The notes beneath the pieces were generated by a model, which made no database searches, had not been told where the DNA came from, and was given only the letters and a program-made list of their open reading frames with translations. From NCBI RefSeq assembly GCF_015070385.1, contig NZ_JADCSA010000001.1, positions 248,001-312,000 on the forward strand: a stretch of DNA of 64,000 nucleotides, read 5' to 3'. Numbering within the stretch: the first letter of the stretch is position 1; each line of letters begins with the position of its first letter. The translations under genes and the position numbers were made by a program. This document shows positions 17,116-24,389 of the stretch, in pieces. The stretch comes from Nocardioides malaquae (lineage in GTDB: Bacteria > Actinomycetota > Actinomycetes > Propionibacteriales > Nocardioidaceae).

Positions 17116-18051
17116 ATGACGATGCTGCTGGTGCTCGGCACCATCCTGGTGCTGGTGTCGTTCCTGCTGGTCGGCATGGCCCTGCCCCAGAAGCAGGTCC
17201 AGGCGACGGGCGGTCTCGGCCGTTCCCTCGCTGCGTTGGAGGCCATGGGCCACGGGGATGCGGCCGAGGAGATGACGAAGGAGCTGGAGACCCCCTTCAG
17301 CGAGCGGGTGCTCGCGCCCTTCCAGGGTCGCGCTCTCGCCATCGGTCGCCGCCTCTCGGGAGCCGACAACGCCGAGCGGATCTACCGCAGGCTCGAGCTC
17401 GCGGGGAACCCCGTGGGCTGGACGGTCGACCGCGTCGTGTCGCTCAAGGTGATCGGCGCCGTCGGTGGTCTGGTGGGTTTCCTGCTCTTCTCCTTCATGC
17501 TGGACCTCTCGCTGCTGATGCGGGTCGTCTTCGTCGCCGCCGGTGTCCTGGCCGGCTACATGGGGCCGAACATGTACCTCTACCAGAAGGGGTACGACCG
17601 GCAGCTGCAGCTCGCCAAGGAGCTGCCCGACGCCATCGACCTGCTGACGATCTCGGTCGAGTCCGGCCTCGCCTTCGACGCTGCCGTCCAGCAGGTGGCC
17701 CGCAACACCGACGGTCCCCTGGCCGAGGAGTTCGCCCGAGTCCTGCAGGAGATGCAGATCGGCAACGGCCGCAGCGCGGCGCTGCGCGCGCTGGCCGACC
17801 GCACCAACCTCGAGGAACTCCGCTCCTTCGTCAGCGCCATGGTGCAGGCCGACGCCTTCGGCATCCCGATCGCCCAGGTGCTGCGGGTGCAGTCCTCGGA
17901 GATGCGCACCAAGCGCCGCCAGAAGGCCGAGGAGAAGGCCCAGCAGGTGCCGGTCAAGATGACCATCCCGCTGATCTTCTGCATCCTCCCGGTCCTCTTC
18001 GTCATCGTGCTCGGGCCGGCCGTGATCTCGATCATGGACTCCTTCGGCTGA
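17116..18051 (+). CDS. tadC: Tad pilus platform protein TadC (T2SS-F family)
   Basis: 311 aa. One N-terminal helix (residues 1-20), a central pair (about 108-150) and a C-terminal helix surround a T2SSF domain with ELPDAIDLLTISVESGLAFDAAVQQVARN and the repeated EEFARVLQEMQIGNGRSAALRALA segment. It partners TadB in the assembly platform. It starts 1 nt after the tadB stop, and its own TGA overlaps the histidine kinase start (TGATG), so the kinase is translated directly from the pilus operon. Confidence 0.9.
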   Translation: MTMLLVLGTILVLVSFLLVGMALPQKQVQATGGLGRSLAALEAMGHGDAAEEMTKELETPFSERVLAPFQGRALAIGRRLSGADNAERIYRRLELAGNPVGWTVDRVVSLKVIGAVGGLVGFLLFSFMLDLSLLMRVVFVAAGVLAGYMGPNMYLYQKGYDRQLQLAKELPDAIDLLTISVESGLAFDAAVQQVARNTDGPLAEEFARVLQEMQIGNGRSAALRALADRTNLEELRSFVSAMVQADAFGIPIAQVLRVQSSEMRTKRRQKAEEKAQQVPVKMTIPLIFCILPVLFVIVLGPAVISIMDSFG

Positions 18052-19679
18052 TGCGCCACCGGCCCGACCTGCAGCACGCGGGCCTGATCGAGGGCTCCCG
18101 CGCCTTCGTGCTGCTCGCCGTCGCGGCCGCCGTCGTCTGGAGCCGCGACGGCGACGCACTGTCCGGACTCCTGGCGCTGGCCACCATCTGGGTGGTCAGC
18201 TCGTGGATCATGCGGTCCGCGGTGGCCCCTGCCCTGGCGGCCTTCACCGAGGCAGCCCTGGTGGCGCTCGTCGCCGGGCTCTACCTCGACATGGCGCCGA
18301 CGCTGCTGGCCTCGCTGGCTGTGCCTCCCTTCGTCCACGGCCTCATGCGCGGGTGGCGCGGGGTCGCCCAGACGCTTGCGGTGCAGGTGACGGTGCTGGC
18401 CGCGGTCGTCGCCGCGGGGGGTGGCGCACCTGACCCGCTCCAGGTGGCCGACCTCTTCACCTGGCTGGTCACCGGCCTCGGCCTGGGACTGGTCGCGAGC
18501 TTCTTCGTGTACGACTCAACCCCCGACGACGGGTCCGCCGCCTACCACGAGGCCAGGGCCCTGATCCGCGAGCTCAACACCCTCTCGGGCGACCTGGAGG
18601 GTGGACTTGATCCGATGAGCATGGGCGGCGCCCTGCTCGACCAGATCGCCGCGGAGCTGCCGTTGGCCGCCGTCGTGCTGCACGTGGAGCGTGACGGCGC
18701 CCTGCTGCCGCTGGTGAGCCGGTCGGCGACCCCGGAGGGCGAGGACGACGAGCACGACGACGAGCTCGCCGAGCAGGTGCGCCGCGACGGACGTACGCGC
18801 GTCGTCGGCCACGACTTCGCGTTTCCGGTGATCAGCTCCGGGGACACCGTCGCCGTGGTGAGTGGACGCCTGGCGCCGGGGCTCGACCTGGATGCCGACG
18901 CGATGGTCGCCGAGCTCGACGAGGTCGCCACGCACCTTGGTCCTGAGGCCCTGCGCCTCGACACCGCCCAGCTCTTCGTCGCCTTCCGCGACGCGGCCAT
19001 GTCGGAGGAGCGACGGCGCCTGGCCCGCGAGATGCACGACGGCGTCGCCCAGGACATCGCGTCCATGGGCTACGTCGTCGACGCGTTGATGTCCTCGGCC
19101 TCGTCCCCGCAGCAGGAGCAGGCGCTTCGCCAGCTGCGCGACATGATCTCCCGGGTCGTGGCCGAGGTGCGTCGCTCCGTCATGACGTTGCGCACCCAGG
19201 CCGGGTCCAGCGAGAGCCTGGGGGCCGCCATCGCCACCCTCGCGCGTCACCTCAGTGACGTGTCGGGCACGCCGATCACGGTGACGGTCGACGAGCGGAC
19301 CTCCCGGCTGCGTCACGAGGTCGAGGCCGAGCTCCTGCGCATCGCCCAGGAAGCCATGAACAACGCGGTGAAGCACTCGAAGGCCACCCTCATCGACGTG
19401 CAGTGCCGGGTCCAGGCGCCCCACGCCGAGATCGTGGTCGCGGACGACGGCCTGGGCCTGCAGGCGGGCCGCCGTGACTCGCACGGGCTCTCGATCATGC
19501 GCGAGCGCGCTGCCCTCATCGGCGGCGTGCTCGAGGTGCGTTCCAGCCCGTCGCGGGGCACCACGGTCAGCGTCCGCGTGGGCCACTCGCCCGACTCCCC
19601 CACTCCCTCCACCCCCGCCAGGACACCTCGTCCGCGGGGACGCAGCACCTCATCCAGCACTCCGCCTCGGGGCGCGTGA
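18051..19679 (+). CDS. membrane sensor histidine kinase linked to the Tad operon (NarL type)
   Basis: 542 aa. About five membrane helices lie in residues 12-150. A GAF-like input domain spans roughly 170-310. The HisKA_3 box is LAREMHDGVAQD with phospho-His about 329, followed by a HATPase domain (EAMNNAVKHSKA, DDGLGLQ, HGLSIMRERA). The C-terminus has a Pro/Thr/Arg-rich tail of about 35 residues. It presumably phosphorylates the LuxR-type regulator 13 nt downstream. The 1-nt overlap with tadC ties its production to that of the pilus machine. The signal is unknown. No closely named family was recognised. Confidence 0.87.
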   Translation: MRHRPDLQHAGLIEGSRAFVLLAVAAAVVWSRDGDALSGLLALATIWVVSSWIMRSAVAPALAAFTEAALVALVAGLYLDMAPTLLASLAVPPFVHGLMRGWRGVAQTLAVQVTVLAAVVAAGGGAPDPLQVADLFTWLVTGLGLGLVASFFVYDSTPDDGSAAYHEARALIRELNTLSGDLEGGLDPMSMGGALLDQIAAELPLAAVVLHVERDGALLPLVSRSATPEGEDDEHDDELAEQVRRDGRTRVVGHDFAFPVISSGDTVAVVSGRLAPGLDLDADAMVAELDEVATHLGPEALRLDTAQLFVAFRDAAMSEERRRLAREMHDGVAQDIASMGYVVDALMSSASSPQQEQALRQLRDMISRVVAEVRRSVMTLRTQAGSSESLGAAIATLARHLSDVSGTPITVTVDERTSRLRHEVEAELLRIAQEAMNNAVKHSKATLIDVQCRVQAPHAEIVVADDGLGLQAGRRDSHGLSIMRERAALIGGVLEVRSSPSRGTTVSVRVGHSPDSPTPSTPARTPRPRGRSTSSSTPPRGA

Positions 19680-19692
19680 CACAGGAGAACAG

Positions 19693-20364
19693 ATGAACCA
19701 GACGACGGATGCACCCGACACCAGGACCAGGGTCCTGCTGGTGGACGACCACGAGCTGATCCGCCACGGGCTCGCCACCGCCTTCCTGCTCGACCCGGAG
19801 ACCGAGGTCGTCGCCCAGGCAGGGTCGGTGGACGAGGCGCTCGACGCCTTCGAGCAGACCTCCCCCCAGGTCGTCGTGACCGACCTGCAGCTGCCCGACG
19901 GCACCGGCCTCGACATCGTGCGGGCCCTGCGCCGTGACGCGCCGAGCACCGGTCTGGTCGTGCTCACCATGCACTCGGGCGACGAGCAGATCTTCGCCGC
20001 CATGGAGGCAGGCGCGTCGGCCTTCGTCGGCAAGGACGCGCCCTCCGTCGAGGTCGTCAAGGCCGCCAAGCACGCCGCGGTGGCGCCCCGGACGTTCCTC
20101 TGTGCCGGGCTCTCGGAGGCGATGATCCGCAGGATGAGCGGAGAAACCAATCGACTCTCCGACCGGGAGCACGAGGTCCTGGTGCTCCTGGCCGACGGGC
20201 TGGGCGCCAGTCAGATCGCCACGACCCTCTTCATGAGCGAGTCCACCGCCAAGTCGCACATCACCCGGATCTATCAGAAGCTGGGCGCCAGCAACCGAGC
20301 GCAGGCGCTGGTCACGGCCATGCGCAGCGGGCTTCTCTCGTCGATGGACCCGGGGTCCCACTGA
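19693..20364 (+). CDS. LuxR-type response regulator linked to the Tad operon
   Basis: 223 aa. The receiver domain has VLLVDDHELIRHGL, phospho-Asp about 64 (VVVTDLQLPDG) and the conserved Lys in AFVGKDAPS. The LuxR helix-turn-helix is at the C-terminus (LSDREHEVLVLLADG ... MSESTAKSHITRIYQKL). ATG 19693 has AGGAG. It is paired with the kinase just upstream. The two pilin genes lie immediately downstream after a 160-bp gap, so pilin expression is an obvious candidate target. The gap has no clear operator I can point to. Confidence 0.9.
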   Translation: MNQTTDAPDTRTRVLLVDDHELIRHGLATAFLLDPETEVVAQAGSVDEALDAFEQTSPQVVVTDLQLPDGTGLDIVRALRRDAPSTGLVVLTMHSGDEQIFAAMEAGASAFVGKDAPSVEVVKAAKHAAVAPRTFLCAGLSEAMIRRMSGETNRLSDREHEVLVLLADGLGASQIATTLFMSESTAKSHITRIYQKLGASNRAQALVTAMRSGLLSSMDPGSH

Positions 20365-20524
20365 CGCCCGAACATCCCATGGTCGGCATAGCCCGAAATG
20401 ACTAGATGAAGGTGCCTGAACCTCCGACCGCAACACCGGGGAAAGTGCCACAGGATGGTGTCAACGGATCAGGCGAATGCCTGCCGGACCACACACAGCA
20501 GCATTCTCCGGAAGGAACCACATC
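20365..20524 (+). promoter_or_regulatory. intergenic region with probable flp promoter
   Basis: This 160-bp gap separates the regulator from the first pilin gene and is less GC-rich than its surroundings, as promoters often are. I see -10-like hexamers (for example CAGGAT about 20451-20456) but no strong -35. AAGGA lies upstream of the pilin ATG. A separate flp promoter is likely because pilins are needed in excess. Confidence 0.35.
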
Positions 20525-20725
20525 ATGCTTCAGTACCTCACCATCATGCTCGCCAACCAGAAGGCCAAGATGGACGAGCGCGGCGCCTCCGCCGTCGAGT
20601 ACGGCCTGCTGGTCGCCGGCATCGCCGCCATCATCGTGGCCGCAGTCTTCCTGTTCGGTGGCATGGTCGAAGGCATCTTCACCGACACCCAGGCCGACAT
20701 CGAAGGCGGCGGCAACGCCAACTGA
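20525..20725 (+). CDS. flp: Flp-family type IVb pilin 1
   Basis: 66 aa. A short leader of 20 residues ends in ERG, then the mature N-terminus ASAVEYGLLVAGIAAIIV has the Flp hallmark Glu5-Tyr6 and a hydrophobic helix. Prepilin peptidase would cut after Gly20. The short tail is acidic/Gly-rich (DIEGGGNAN). This is probably the major subunit of the Tad pilus. AAGGA precedes ATG 20525. A perfect 14-bp hairpin follows the stop codon and probably limits read-through to the second pilin gene. No prepilin peptidase gene is in the window. Confidence 0.93.
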   Translation: MLQYLTIMLANQKAKMDERGASAVEYGLLVAGIAAIIVAAVFLFGGMVEGIFTDTQADIEGGGNAN

Positions 20726-20735
20726 TCAATCGCTC

Positions 20736-20768
20736 CTGGCGCGGCCCCGGTCCTCGGGGCCGCGCCAG
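20736..20768 (+). terminator. hairpin between the two pilin genes
   Basis: CTGGCGCGGCCCCG (20736-20749) pairs perfectly with CGGGGCCGCGCCAG (20755-20768) around a 5-nt loop. It lies 10 bp after the flp1 stop. The following bases are not a U-run, so it may be a partial terminator or an RNA-stabilising structure. Confidence 0.65.
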
Positions 20769-20813
20769 AGTCGTCTCGGCCCCCCTGCGCACGCCCCAGC
20801 CGAAGGAGTACCG

Positions 20814-21023
20814 GTGCCTGTTCTTCTCTTCCTCCGCGACCTGATCGCGGAGACCCGGCGCAGTGAGCGCGGGGCGTCTGCCGTCGAGTACGGCCTCCTG
20901 GTCGCCGGCATCGCCGCGGTCATCGTGGCCGCCGTCTTCCTCTTCGGCGGCGCCCTCAACGTCCTCATGGGCGATTCCTGCGGCACCATCACCTCGTTCG
21001 TCACCGGCAACGGCGACTGCTGA
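20814..21023 (+). CDS. flp: Flp-family type IVb pilin 2 with C-terminal cysteines
   Basis: 69 aa from GTG 20814 with AAGGAG upstream. The leader ends SERG, the mature part starts ASAVEYGLLVAGIAAVIV, and the helix is nearly identical to pilin 1, showing gene duplication. The tail differs: it ends GDSCGTITSFVTGNGDC, giving Cys56 and Cys69, which could form a disulfide on the pilus surface. It may be a minor or specialised subunit. Its last 23 bp overlap the end of the convergent M48 protease gene, and both frames look real. Confidence 0.9.
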   Translation: MPVLLFLRDLIAETRRSERGASAVEYGLLVAGIAAVIVAAVFLFGGALNVLMGDSCGTITSFVTGNGDC

Positions 21024-22251
21024 GCTCCGCGGGCCGCCATGACCTCGCAAGCGCAACGCGGTCCAGCACCCCGGGATGGCTCCCCCACCACAGGTGGGCC
21101 CATGACGGCGGTGTCGGGTCACTCAGCGACCTCGTCGCCAACCGGACCTGCACGTTCTCGAACGCCTCGCCGTCGTTGGTGGCGCAGAGAGCCTCGGTGT
21201 CGGCACGCACCTCGACCGCGCGACTGACCGCACTCTGCACCGGCGCCACCCCCTGATCCCCGAAGGCCAGGCAGGCCAGCAGCAGCGGCACCACCCGTGG
21301 ATCCGTGCTCTCTCGCCCGCCGCGTCTCGTCCAGGCACCCAGGACGATGCCCAGCGCACCCACCGCAGCGACCGCACCCACAGCGCCCAGCGCCGTCCCG
21401 ACGACCACGTCGTCGTGACGGGCGTGGGCGAGCTCGTGCGCCACGACCGCCATGACCTCGTCGGGCGCCACCTCCGCCACCAGGTTGTCGTGGAGGACGA
21501 CCCGTCGGGTCTCACCGAAGCCGGAGACCCAGGCGTTGAGCGTGGTGGTGCGCCGGGAGGCATCGGCCACGACCACGTCGTCGATCGAGACCCCCTCCTG
21601 CTCGGCGACCCGGGAGATCCGGTCGCGTAGGTCTCCCTCGGGCAACGAGGTGAAGTCGTTGAAGAGTGGCTCGACGACCATCGGATGGACGTAGGAGACC
21701 GCGACGACGAGGAGCGCCGCCAGCGCTCCACCGACGAGGGTCCATGCGCGCGGCAGCCGCCGGGCCAGGCCGAGGAGGAGCAGGAGCAGCCCCACCAGCA
21801 CGACGACGTCGAGCGCCCACTGGACCGCGACGTCCCGCAGGAATCCGGCGGCCGACTGCGCCGAGAGACCGACGTCGCGCCGCAGGCGCCAGGCGCCGAC
21901 CCTGAGTCCGAGCGTAGCCAGGGTCTGCGCGCTGACGAAGACGGCGACCGCGAGAGCGACCCTGCTCCCCCAGCGACCGGGGAGACGGTCGACGAGGCGC
22001 CGTCCCCGAGCAGTGAACCCGAGCAGTGCGGCAACGAGGAGGGAGACCGCCAACGAGCTCCAGCTCCACGCCCGGGCCCTGACGGAGTAGGCCTCAGCGG
22101 CGGCGATCTGGTCGAGGCTGAAGAGCTCCCCAGGCGACACCGTGACGCCTCCCGGGCCGGAGGCCCAGGGAACCAACCACAACGCGAGTCCTGCCAGCAC
22201 GCAGAGCGCGAGGGCCGTCTGGACGACGGCGAGCCGGCGCTGCGTACGCAC
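21001..22251 (-). CDS. M48 family (Ste24/CAAX-type) membrane metalloprotease
   Basis: 416 aa. Several membrane helices are visible (about 8-28, 62-80, 98-115, 140-185, 285-305). The zinc motif is HELAHARHDD with the two His near residues 272 and 276, and the third ligand is probably the Glu in AVEVRADTEAL. The arrangement matches Ste24-type proteases, which cut membrane-associated peptides in quality control. GTG 22251 has GAGGG upstream. It follows the NlpC/P60 gene by 14 nt on the same strand, so the two form an operon. Despite its place beside the pilins it lacks the Asp motifs of a prepilin peptidase. Confidence 0.87.
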   Translation of the reverse strand: MRTQRRLAVVQTALALCVLAGLALWLVPWASGPGGVTVSPGELFSLDQIAAAEAYSVRARAWSWSSLAVSLLVAALLGFTARGRRLVDRLPGRWGSRVALAVAVFVSAQTLATLGLRVGAWRLRRDVGLSAQSAAGFLRDVAVQWALDVVVLVGLLLLLLGLARRLPRAWTLVGGALAALLVVAVSYVHPMVVEPLFNDFTSLPEGDLRDRISRVAEQEGVSIDDVVVADASRRTTTLNAWVSGFGETRRVVLHDNLVAEVAPDEVMAVVAHELAHARHDDVVVGTALGAVGAVAAVGALGIVLGAWTRRGGRESTDPRVVPLLLACLAFGDQGVAPVQSAVSRAVEVRADTEALCATNDGEAFENVQVRLATRSLSDPTPPSWAHLWWGSHPGVLDRVALARSWRPAELSSRRCR

Positions 22252-22265
22252 GAGAGGACCCTCGG

Positions 22266-23252
22266 TCAGCCGGGGCGGACGGCTCCCACGTAGGGCATCG
22301 AGAAGACGCCGTCGATCCGCACGCCCTTGCTCGGGTTGGCCGCGTGGACGATCTGACCATTGCCGATGTACATGCCGACGTGGCTGATCGGGCTGTAGTA
22401 GAAGACCAGGTCGCCGGGCTGCAGGTCACCCTGCGAGACGCGGGCGCCGGAGGAGAACTGCGCCGAGGAGGAGTGCGGGAGACCGACACCGGCCTGAGCC
22501 CAGGCCATCATGGTCAGCCCCGAGCAGTCGTAGGCGTTGGGGCCCACTGCTCCGTAGACGTAGGCGTCACCGACCTGCGCGAGGGCGGCCTTGACGGCGA
22601 CCGCGGCACGACCGGAGGCGGGGACGTCGGACGGCACCCGGCCGTGGTCACGGGAGGCAGCCACCTCCTCATGCTCCTCGGCCTCGAGGCGGGCCAGGAG
22701 GCGCTTGGCCTGGGCGAGCTTGGTCTCGACCGCACCCTTCTCCTGCTCGAGCGCCTCGGTGGTCTCCGCGATCCGGTCACGCTGCTCACCGGCAGCCGCC
22801 TGGCGCAGCCCCAGGGCCTCGGCCTCGGTGGAGAACTCCTCGAGAGCGTCGTCCTGCAGGTCGCCGAAGGCCTGCATCGTCGTCAGCTGACCCAGGAAGC
22901 TGCTGGGGTCGTCCGCGACCACCACCTGGCCGAGGGTGGAGACACCCTCACCCTGGTACTGACGGACGATGAGGTCGCGCACCTCACCCTGCACCTCGGC
23001 GAGGCGACGACCCTGCCGCCGCTCGTCGGCTCGGAGGGCCTTCAACTCGGAGTTGAGTCCTTCCAGCCGGAGCGCGGCGTCGTTGTACCGCTCCTGCGCC
23101 TGCTCAGCCTGGTGGTAGAGGCGCTCGACCCTGTCGCGGACGTCGTCGACGTCGGGCTCCGCCTGGGCGGGACCGACCGAGAAGGCCGTCGCCACTGCCA
23201 GGAGTCCAAGAAACGCCGTTGCCTTGCCGCGTCGATTCCGGCCGTGAGTCAC
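22266..23252 (-). CDS. secreted NlpC/P60 peptidoglycan hydrolase
   Basis: 328 aa. A Sec signal peptide (residues 1-31, ending AQA) is followed by a long coiled coil (about 35-195) and a C-terminal NlpC/P60 domain. Catalytic Cys about 243 sits in NAYDCSGLT, with His in SPISHVGMYIG and a further His in IVHAANPS. It would cut stem peptides between D-Glu and diaminopimelate. The coiled coil plus NlpC/P60 layout matches RipA/RipD-like actinobacterial enzymes; by order it corresponds to Rv2190c. GTG 23252 is preceded by GAGGAG at a long spacing. A perfect Crp/GlxR-type site lies 126 bp upstream. Confidence 0.92.
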   Translation of the reverse strand: MTHGRNRRGKATAFLGLLAVATAFSVGPAQAEPDVDDVRDRVERLYHQAEQAQERYNDAALRLEGLNSELKALRADERRQGRRLAEVQGEVRDLIVRQYQGEGVSTLGQVVVADDPSSFLGQLTTMQAFGDLQDDALEEFSTEAEALGLRQAAAGEQRDRIAETTEALEQEKGAVETKLAQAKRLLARLEAEEHEEVAASRDHGRVPSDVPASGRAAVAVKAALAQVGDAYVYGAVGPNAYDCSGLTMMAWAQAGVGLPHSSSAQFSSGARVSQGDLQPGDLVFYYSPISHVGMYIGNGQIVHAANPSKGVRIDGVFSMPYVGAVRPG

Positions 23253-23377
23253 GATCGGTCCGTCTCCTCGGTGTCGTCCAGGCCCGGCAGTGCCGGGTCC
23301 CTCGTCCGCCCGGACGGGGACGAGGACCGACTCAGGTTAGCCCGACCCGGCGATCCGACCCAAAGCCTGTCCACATG

Positions 23378-23393
23378 TGTGACTCGGCTCACA
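23378..23393. promoter_or_regulatory. Crp/GlxR-type binding site
   Basis: TGTGACTCGGCTCACA matches the TGTGA-N6-TCACA consensus exactly. It lies between the small Cys protein stop and the NlpC/P60 gene, 126 bp before its GTG. Crp/GlxR proteins with this site are known in actinobacteria, where they control resuscitation and cell-wall hydrolase genes. Activation or repression cannot be told from position alone. Confidence 0.7.
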
Positions 23394-23409
23394 CCGGGTC
23401 ATGTCGCTG

Positions 23410-23616
23410 TCAGGCGGACTCCACCGTCGGACCCGGCACGGACCGCACCATCCGCAGCGGCGGAACCAGCCCTCCCCCCGCAAGTGCCTCGAGAGCGGCG
23501 TGCTCGTCATCCTCGAGAAGGAGCTCCCGGGGCGGCCCGAGCAGGACCGTCACCACACAGTCATGGCAGTGCAGTCCGCGGACCACACACGTGTCGCAGT
23601 CGATTCGCGTCGTCAT
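23410..23616 (-). CDS. small conserved Cys-motif protein
   Basis: 68 aa. It begins TTRIDCDTCVVRGLHCHDC, giving CxxC and CxxC pairs, then VVTVLLGPP and an acidic helix (LLLEDDEHAALEALAGGGLVP). Four Cys and one His near the N-terminus suggest a zinc or Fe-S knuckle. I recall similar small proteins in other actinobacteria but know no function. No ribosome binding site precedes ATG 23616. It lies upstream of the NlpC/P60 gene on the same strand, with the Crp-type site between them, and divergent from the DCC gene. Confidence 0.65.
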   Translation of the reverse strand: MTTRIDCDTCVVRGLHCHDCVVTVLLGPPRELLLEDDEHAALEALAGGGLVPPLRMVRSVPGPTVESA

Positions 23617-23705
23617 GGGAGCGACTCAAGCAGCAGACTCCGACACCTTTGATGGGAAGACCGAAACGGCCTCCAGCCGGCGTGTCGTGCCGCCATGCTG
23701 GGTGC

Positions 23706-24389
23706 ATGGCGTCCCTCTCCTCCACCCCGCTCCTCGTCTTCGACGGCGACTGTGGCTTCTGCGCGAAGTCGGCCCTCTGGCTCACCCGCCGGGGCGACGC
23801 CCACGCACGGGCGGCACACTCTCTGGCCCTCTCCGATCAGGACGCCGCGCGGACACTGGTGGCCGCCGGATGGATGGTGGACGGGGAGTTCCGCGCATGG
23901 GGGGCTTCGGCGATTGCGGCGGCTTTGCGGCATCGGGGTGGCGCGTCGGCCCTCCTGGGCCTGTTACTAAGACTGCCCGTCCTCCGCGTGATATGCGACA
24001 TGGTCTACGCCTGGGTGGCGCGTCACCGACATCAAATGCCTGGGGCCACCGACCAGTGCCGGATGGATCCGTCACCACCGTCGACTCCATGGAAGAAACG
24101 GGCTCTCGCTCTGGTCATCGCTGCACAGATCCTGGTTCCGGCGCTGGCCCTGACTCACCCTCCGAGCCGGTTCGGGTTCCAAATGTACTCGGGTCTAGGG
24201 GGCACGGAGGTGAAGGTCCGCGACGCCGCAGGCCGACGCCTGACGGTGGACGCTAGTTTGTTGGCAACTTCCTTACGCGCAGACCTGCCCTACAGCCTCA
24301 CGCTGCCTGAATTCCTCTGTACGCGCGTGGCGGGGGCGACGACCGTCACCGTCAAGGACGCCGACGACCAACGGAGCGTCAGGTGCTGA
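23706..24389 (+). CDS. DCC-family thiol-disulfide protein fused to a membrane-anchored tail
   Basis: 227 aa. Residues 1-118 are a DCC domain: VFDGDCGFCAKSALW carries the thioredoxin-like pair Cys16-Gly-Phe-Cys19. From Met120 a second region starts with one membrane helix (KKRALALVIAAQILVPALAL) and an extracytoplasmic part (RFGFQMYSGLGG) that resembles the small protein usually encoded beside HTTM proteins. So this is a redox module joined to a membrane partner. Codon use is unlike the neighbours: residues 87-89 are TTA-CTA-AGA. It overlaps the HTTM gene by 7 nt. Transfer from elsewhere is likely. Confidence 0.8.
   Translation: MASLSSTPLLVFDGDCGFCAKSALWLTRRGDAHARAAHSLALSDQDAARTLVAAGWMVDGEFRAWGASAIAAALRHRGGASALLGLLLRLPVLRVICDMVYAWVARHRHQMPGATDQCRMDPSPPSTPWKKRALALVIAAQILVPALALTHPPSRFGFQMYSGLGGTEVKVRDAAGRRLTVDASLLATSLRADLPYSLTLPEFLCTRVAGATTVTVKDADDQRSVRC

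Noticed and set aside
21001..22251. M48 protease as the missing prepilin peptidase
   Set aside because: It carries the zinc HELAH motif. Prepilin peptidases of the Tad type are aspartate enzymes with GxGD.
23253..23409. Possible c-di-AMP (ydaO-type) riboswitch upstream of the NlpC/P60 gene
   Set aside because: The minus-strand leader has a GGGCTAACCTG segment and two hairpins, and such riboswitches often precede NlpC/P60 genes. The core GGGGAACC and GGGGTGAA blocks of the motif are missing, so only the Crp-type site is kept.
22344..23705. Open frame continuing upstream from the DCC gene into the hydrolase region
   Set aside because: It runs antisense to the NlpC/P60 coding sequence and has no start signal. 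The DCC domain begins exactly at ATG 23706.
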